NCBI GenBank assembly: GCA_021234155.1
Contig: JAJEKV010000010.1
Location: forward strand, 23,152,833-23,216,832
Length of the DNA stretch: 64,000 bases
DNA from: Isoetes taiwanensis
Lineage: Eukaryota; Streptophyta; Lycopodiopsida; Isoetales; Isoetaceae
Direction: 5' to 3'
The translations under genes and the position numbers were made by a program. Position 1 is the stretch's first letter; every line of letters starts with the position of its first letter. Shown here one piece after another: positions 58,853 through 64,000 of this stretch. Below the pieces are notes generated by a model. It saw only the letters and a program-made list of their open reading frames with translations, made no database searches and was not told the origin of the DNA.

Positions 58853-61181
58853 ATGGAGGCAGCTGCTGGACGGGACAGAATACGTGAAGATAGTGAGACC
58901 AGGGCCGAATTCAAGAGGCCGGTCTCGGTTTCAGGGCAGAGAAATTACCGGCGCCGTTCGCCTTCATCTTCCTCTAGATCCCAGTCCCCTGTATCTTCGT
59001 CGGGTTATAGACGTGGTAAGCTCACTCCGTTGATAGTTTCCCCCCCCACAGAAATGTAATTGTGTCAGGGCCCTTCACTGTAGTTTAGATCTGTTGTTTC
59101 TTATTCCGTAGAATATCTTAGTGGTTTGGATGTGATTTCATATATCAATAAGGATACCAACCAGCGAACTAAAACCAGTACGAGAGTGCTTGAAATGCCA
59201 GGTCAAATGGGGCTGTTTAAATTACTTGTAAGTTATTGATAGATGAAGCTATACGATGCTGCCAATAAAACGTGTATTGGGATGACGCAATCTAAAATAG
59301 AGTCCATTCAGGGGTAATAGGAGCTTCAGATAAATATGCATTTACTTTGGTTGGTTTCATAATTAAGTCTTTCTGAAGGTCGTCATTTCTTCTATTCTGC
59401 TCTTCAAACCAAAATTTTGTCCCGCCACCATTCATTTTCTGCCTCGCTAGTTTTGGGCCAGAGTTTACTAAAATGTGATTTTGAAGTTTTTCTGCCTCGG
59501 GGACAATATAGGTTGATTGCTCTTTTTGTTTTGCTAGGTGGTCACAAGCGAGATAGGAGCTTATCTCCTACTTCTAACCATGGCTACGCCATTGGAAATG
59601 TATCTGATATAAAAAAGGGCAAGCAAGCAGAAGGATCCGAAAGAAGCAAAAGAGGAGATGTTAGTTCTTTGGATGGACGTGACATCGTAGACCATGACTC
59701 TTATGGTAGATATGCAAAAGAGAAGGCAGGACGATATTATGGTTCTCAAGGAGAAAATGGAGCAAATCAGAGTCCAGAAAGGGGTTACCAGCACACAGTA
59801 AGTGATAAGAACAGAGGCAATAAGTTCAAGGAAAAGGACAGAGACTTGGATGCAGAGAGAGTCCAGGACAGGGGTCGAAGAGATAGTGAAAATGAAAAGG
59901 ATAGGGACAGGTACCGTGAAAGGGGGAGGGAAAAGGATTGCTACAAAGGTAGAGATGAATATAAAGGTCGAGAAAGGGGGAGAGACAGGGAGGAATATAG
60001 AGATCGTGAACGGGAGAGACATAGGGATTGGAATGAGAGGGAACATTCAAGGCATAGGGATGAGAGGAGGGAGAGAGAACGCCATAGGGATATAAATGAT
60101 TATAAGGAAAAGAGTAAGATTCATGATAATAGAGAGAGCTTGAAAGCCAGACATGAAGGTAGTGAATATAGGTGTGATGAAACCAGGAAGGGTACCTTAT
60201 CAGGTGATGGCACAATTGCCAGATGTAGTCTGCAGGGAATTGACAGTGCAAATGAAACAAAAATTAAGAAAGAAGGTGTTGCAGACCATGAAAGGCAGGA
60301 TAAAGCAACCAGCCTCAAAACATCCAAAGGAGAGGAAAGAGAGAGAAAGGAAATTGTGGATCACATGGAAACTAAATTAGATGACACGTCTCCAAAAGAC
60401 ACGAAATGGGGTCCAGAATCTCATCGCTCGAACATCATTAAAGGTTCGATGGGTTCTCAAAATTCGGAAGCTGCCGGTGATGTTGCAAGTGCAAAGCTTG
60501 CGGCTATGAAAGCTGCTCAACTTGGTGAGTTCGAAGTACTAATCTATTGTAGCAATTCATTCTTTGTTCTGTTCTCTTAACTGGGTATGCATGCAGTAAA
60601 TCAGAATTTAGGCATGTCTGGACTTATGTCTACTGATCAGAAGAAAAAGCTTTTGTGGGGAAGCAAGAAGGCTACAGAGCAGGTATTAATTTGGTCAATA
60701 TGAGCTTAGCATCCCTAGCTCCTCTTGGATTAATGCTGCTTGTAATGATGCAGGTATCTACAGTTTCTGCTGTTGGCAACAACCATTGGGAAACTGTGCA
60801 GTTTGCAGATCGTGAGCGCCAAGAAAAATTCAATAAGCTCATGGTAATAACTTTACTGAAGCTTATGCTTTTGTAATATAGACTAAGGCAAACGTGTTAT
60901 TAATACTTGAATGATCTTTTTAAGAGAAAATTTAGTATATATTTTTATTATAAAGACATTCAATGATCAGTTGCTAACAGTTCATTAGAGTCTGAGTGTC
61001 CTTCGCAACCTCTGGACATCTGCAGGGCGTGAAAGGAGAAAAAGCCAACGAAGTGAAGACGGGGACGGATGTTGCAGCATTCGCCGAAGACAGACAAAAG
61101 GAGCTGCAAATAGATTTGGAAAAGCAGTTCACAGCAGGTTTAAGGAGGAGGGATGGTCGGACTGTTGGACTTGGATTGTGA
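58853..61181 (+). CDS. Arginine/serine-rich coiled-coil protein 2 (RSRC2)-like nuclear protein, five exons
   Basis: The exons are 58853-59015, 59538-60524, 60597-60682, 60754-60843 and 61026-61181, all with GT-AG introns and joining in frame to 493 residues. Exon 1 gives MEAAAGRDRIREDSETR and an Arg/Ser stretch. Exon 2 is a long Arg-Asp/Arg-Glu alternating region (RDREEYRDRERERHRDWNER), typical of splicing-associated proteins. Exons 3-5 form the conserved C-terminal SMAP/RSRC2 domain: QKKKLLWGSKK, NHWETVQFADRERQEKFNKL with Trp at about residue 424, and a terminal GLRRRDGRTVGLGL. RSRC2 proteins are nuclear and presumed to act in pre-mRNA processing; the biochemical role is not established. The ATG follows GGCG and is the first in frame with the RS region. 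No frame damage, unlike everything else here. Confidence 0.88.
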
Positions 61182-61376
61182 TCAGTCTGACACCTTTGGG
61201 CTTGCTTATGTTGATTGGAGTGTGTTACTCAATCACGGAGAACAGAGGCTCATGGACTGATGTTTCATTTAGTTTAAGTGGAATGGTCTTCATACATGTT
61301 ATATATGGTCTTAACTCAAGTGTTTATGCGAAGATGGTACTGGTTCTCAATCAATTAAGAGAAGAATATATAAGTA

Positions 61377-61404
61377 CTAGAAAAAGTGCCCAGCGTTGCT
61401 GGGC
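61377..61404 (-). mobile_element. Helitron 3' terminus downstream of the RSRC2-like gene
   Basis: On the minus strand the hairpin GCCCAGC-AAC-GCTGGGC (61388-61404) is followed by seven bases and CTAG|T (61377-61380). The element would extend rightward; its 5' end could not be fixed. It starts 196 bp after the gene's stop codon. The same hairpin sequence closes the Helitron at 48984. Confidence 0.65.
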
Positions 61405-61431
61405 TTTTTGTCGGGCATAAGCTCAAATTTT

Positions 61432-61437
61432 AATAAA
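61432..61437 (+). terminator. AATAAA polyadenylation signal candidate
   Basis: First canonical AATAAA after the RSRC2 stop codon, lying inside the Helitron sequence. No canonical signal is seen in the 195 bp of older 3' sequence, although plant signals are often non-canonical. Confidence 0.4.
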
Positions 61438-62438
61438 ATATGAATAGTTTTTACAAAGTCTATGTTCTGATGATGTCGGGTAGGAGAGATATGTCATTCA
61501 CAACATTGAGCTTTAGTTGGGAACATGTAATTGAACATGGACTACTTAGTGCTGGTGTTTGAAAAGGATGTTGCAGGTTTTTTGATAGTAATACGTTTGC
61601 TGCTCTCTTTGTTTGGATCACATAGGCCAATTGGTCTCCGTGGACGATAAAAATACATTTTATTCTATTCTATTGTTAAGAGACTTAGCAATGCATGAGG
61701 AAACTTGTAACTTAATGCATTTTTAGTTATATTCGTCATTTCTAGTACTATAAGAAGATTATCTACAACTTGGACAACGTAACATATAAATTTGGTACAA
61801 TATTAATATTCCACAATTCTTACAATCCTCATAGCTAAGGATTATTGTTATATGGCTAGGGAACTTGCATGAAAAACGAACTAATGTATGAAGTAGTCGT
61901 CATATATCCACATGAACATAGTCATCTACAACTCCACTAATGGAAAAAGGTTTGGCATTATCATCATCTAGCTATAGATATTTTCTAAATTATTCATGCA
62001 TATATTGGTCCACACTACTCCTCTTTGTCAAGAAATCTAGGCAACATCTTGGGAGGACCTAAAACTTCATTGTCTTCTCTAATTTCTTGCCTCTCATGTG
62101 TCAAGCATCTCCCACTATTATATAAGCTAGTCGACATTTGATTGATATAAATTCGTTATTGTATGAACAATGGTTTCAAAGAGCTCATGCCATTTTGTCA
62201 CTCATGGTAAGGAAAAAAACACTCATAGGAAAGAAAAACAAGCATATCGTGCAATTTCACACTCGGTTTGCTTTACAACCTCCAAAAAATACTAAGCCAA
62301 TTATTGAAATTATTGAACATAATTAGTAATGTGCAGAATGGTGATGATTTCTTACTGTGCTTGAGGTTTATGCTCAAAATCCTTGGATAGGCTCTAAACA
62401 TGATATGACTATATCTGTATATTAAGATATCAAAGGCA
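61438..62438. other. AT-rich intergenic sequence
   Basis: No gene. Around 61634 a string ATTGGTCTCCGTGGACG followed by TTCTATTCTATT repeats the motif at about 11012 and 23070, so part of this belongs to a dispersed repeat. Confidence 0.45.
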
Positions 62439-62756
62439 TATATAATATCTTTCGATTAAGCTGTCAACTTCGCATGAGCGAACGCTATATACAGTTGCAT
62501 CGAGACCAATCCAATTGGTTTTGTTACTTTTATTGTGTTTAAGTAAGGAATTTGAAGCATAAACATTCCATGAAAATACATTGGGCCATTCAAGAGTTAT
62601 ATAATATCTTTCGATTAAGCTGTCAACTTCGCATGAGCGAACGCTATATACAGTTGCATCGAGACCAATCCAATTGGTTTTGTTACTTTTATTGTGTTTA
62701 AGGAATTTGAAGCATAAACATTCCATGAAAATACATTGGGCCATTCAAGAGTTGGT
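62439..62756. repeat. 159-bp tandem duplication
   Basis: Two near-identical units starting TATAATATCTTTCGATTAAG. The second lacks four bases (GTAA or equivalent) after GTGTTTAA. A minus-strand frame runs through both. Confidence 0.95.
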
Positions 62757-64000
62757 TTTTATCATATACACATTGGAAAAAAATAATATAATGATTCTTC
62801 ATACTTTTAACCTTTCTGCCTTTTCTCCAAAGTAATCCATCTAGATTTGGCATTTTGGTTCTTCCAATAATAAAAACAAAAGATATCAAATGATTTTTCC
62901 TCTGCTTAAGCAATGAGAATTTGCTTGAACTGTTCTAGCGAGATGTTATACTTACACCCTTTCTACATAAGCTTCAGTATAACAAATTGGAACCCAGCTC
63001 TGCAAAACATGACTGAGATTCTACATTGTTTATAATAAAAAGGTTATAGAGACATCTCCATAGCTTACACTTGATAGATTTGGCATCCATGTTTCTTGTA
63101 TAAATGGCCAACTCTTGAAATGTCAGTCCAAACTTCACAAACTCGCTGCCAACCTGTAAAAGTTATTATTAACCTAAGGCTGGACTCATCCCTGAATCAA
63201 TCTCAGTTAAAGGGCTTGAAGTAATGATATTTAATTCTATGAAACTCTGCTACAATACTTGAAGACTTCCAAAAATGTAAATGGGGCTAATCATATGCAA
63301 GCAAGAAATCGCTCTATGCATGTTTCAATAACAGAAAGCTTTGCACAATACTTCACCTACCATATGGCACCAGTGAAAAAAAAAAGAACATATAAACTAT
63401 GGGTATATTTCCAAGTGTGTTAGTGAAAAATGGAAGAACATATAAACTACTGATATATTTCCAAGTGTGTTCGAATCCATAGTCACAATAGATGCCATCA
63501 GAAATGCACTTATTTTACTGCATTTTGTTGTAGGACTAAGTTTCTGCTCGTTCTGTTGGCAGTCCTAGTGCATTTTCAGCTTCAATGCCATATAAAATAT
63601 CATTGTGCATATTGCAAGCACAAATGTTGCTAGGTTATGTGTAGTCATAATAAAAAACACTGTCACTGGCATAGACAATGGAAGTGTTTGGCAGGTGGAA
63701 ATTTGCATTGTAAGAAGCAAATGAGGAAGAGTCAAGGGGATTCAACCTAAAACTTTATCTCAAAAATAGGTCTCAGCAAACCATGAGACCATTTATGACA
63801 TAGTAAGGATCGGGATTTTAAAATGGTAAAGGAATTTTGAACTTCCAAAACTGTAATGGAATTATGAACTTACAGCACAACACTTTGTGGCACCAGTGAA
63901 CGTTGTAAGACAAGGGATGAGCAAAAATAATGCCAAGTGCATCACTCTCCTTTGTAGTCTTGCACCTACATTCTGCAAGTCCTCCATCCTCATATTAAAT
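62757..64000. other. Intergenic to the window edge
   Basis: No recognised gene. A 50-bp tandem duplication lies at 63373-63472 (unit with AGAACATATAAACTA and TATTTCCAAGTGTGTT). Confidence 0.5.

Overview
The window looks like nuclear DNA of a land plant. Coding is sparse, introns are GT-AG, and there are plant-type genes or remnants (pectate lyase, a DRM1/ARP-like fragment, a mitochondrial-carrier fragment, an RSRC2-type gene). Almost everything else is nested transposable elements. A chromovirus with fungus-like proteins would fit a seedless plant (bryophyte, lycophyte or fern) better than a seed plant, but the species is an inference only. Just one gene looks intact: a five-exon gene at 58853-61181 for an arginine/serine-rich coiled-coil protein 2 (RSRC2)-like nuclear protein.

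Layout. (1) 162-6245: a complete Ty3/gypsy chromovirus on the + strand with a 5-bp target duplication, ~520-bp LTRs, polypurine tract, gag, protease, RT, RNase H, integrase and C-terminal chromodomain. Many frames are broken. Its LTR carries a perfect heat-shock element, and its primer site is the exact complement of the predicted RNA 5' end (Tf1/sushi-type self-priming). (2) 6246-8755: a SINE-like insertion and a pectate lyase pseudogene. (3) 8756-32883: two direct, adjacent copies of a ~12.07-kb segment (A 8756-20832, B 20833-32883). Each holds a SINE-like element, an hAT transposase remnant split by a 5'-truncated LINE, a second LINE fragment, a 1.5-kb LTR of another family, a Helitron 3' end, and the 3' part of a second Ty3 element. 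(4) 29428-40499: that second Ty3 element complete on the - strand (11.07 kb, target duplication CACTT). It has three CCHC knuckles in Gag, a non-chromovirus polyprotein, a long extra ORF region between integrase and the 3' LTR, and an antisense promoter-plus-ORF module. (5) 41649-53780: a 12.1-kb CACTA-type element with matching terminal inverted repeats and a 3-bp target duplication. It shows no transposase but carries host gene fragments, a nested Helitron candidate, a LINE relic and an LTR relic. (6) 53784-58800: mostly featureless intergenic DNA. (7) 58853-61181: the RSRC2-like gene, with a Helitron 3' end inserted 196 bp after its stop. (8) 61400-64000: AT-rich DNA with short tandem duplications.

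The order of events can be partly read. The Ty3 element at 29428-40499 inserted first, then the 12-kb segment including its 3' LTR was duplicated in tandem, leaving three LTRs. Differences between copies A and B concentrate at short C/G-rich strings, often CG or CNG. That suggests either methylation-linked mutation or residual base-calling error, so the many frameshifts in the Ty3 reading frames should not all be taken as biological. All family names come from motif recognition, not database searches.
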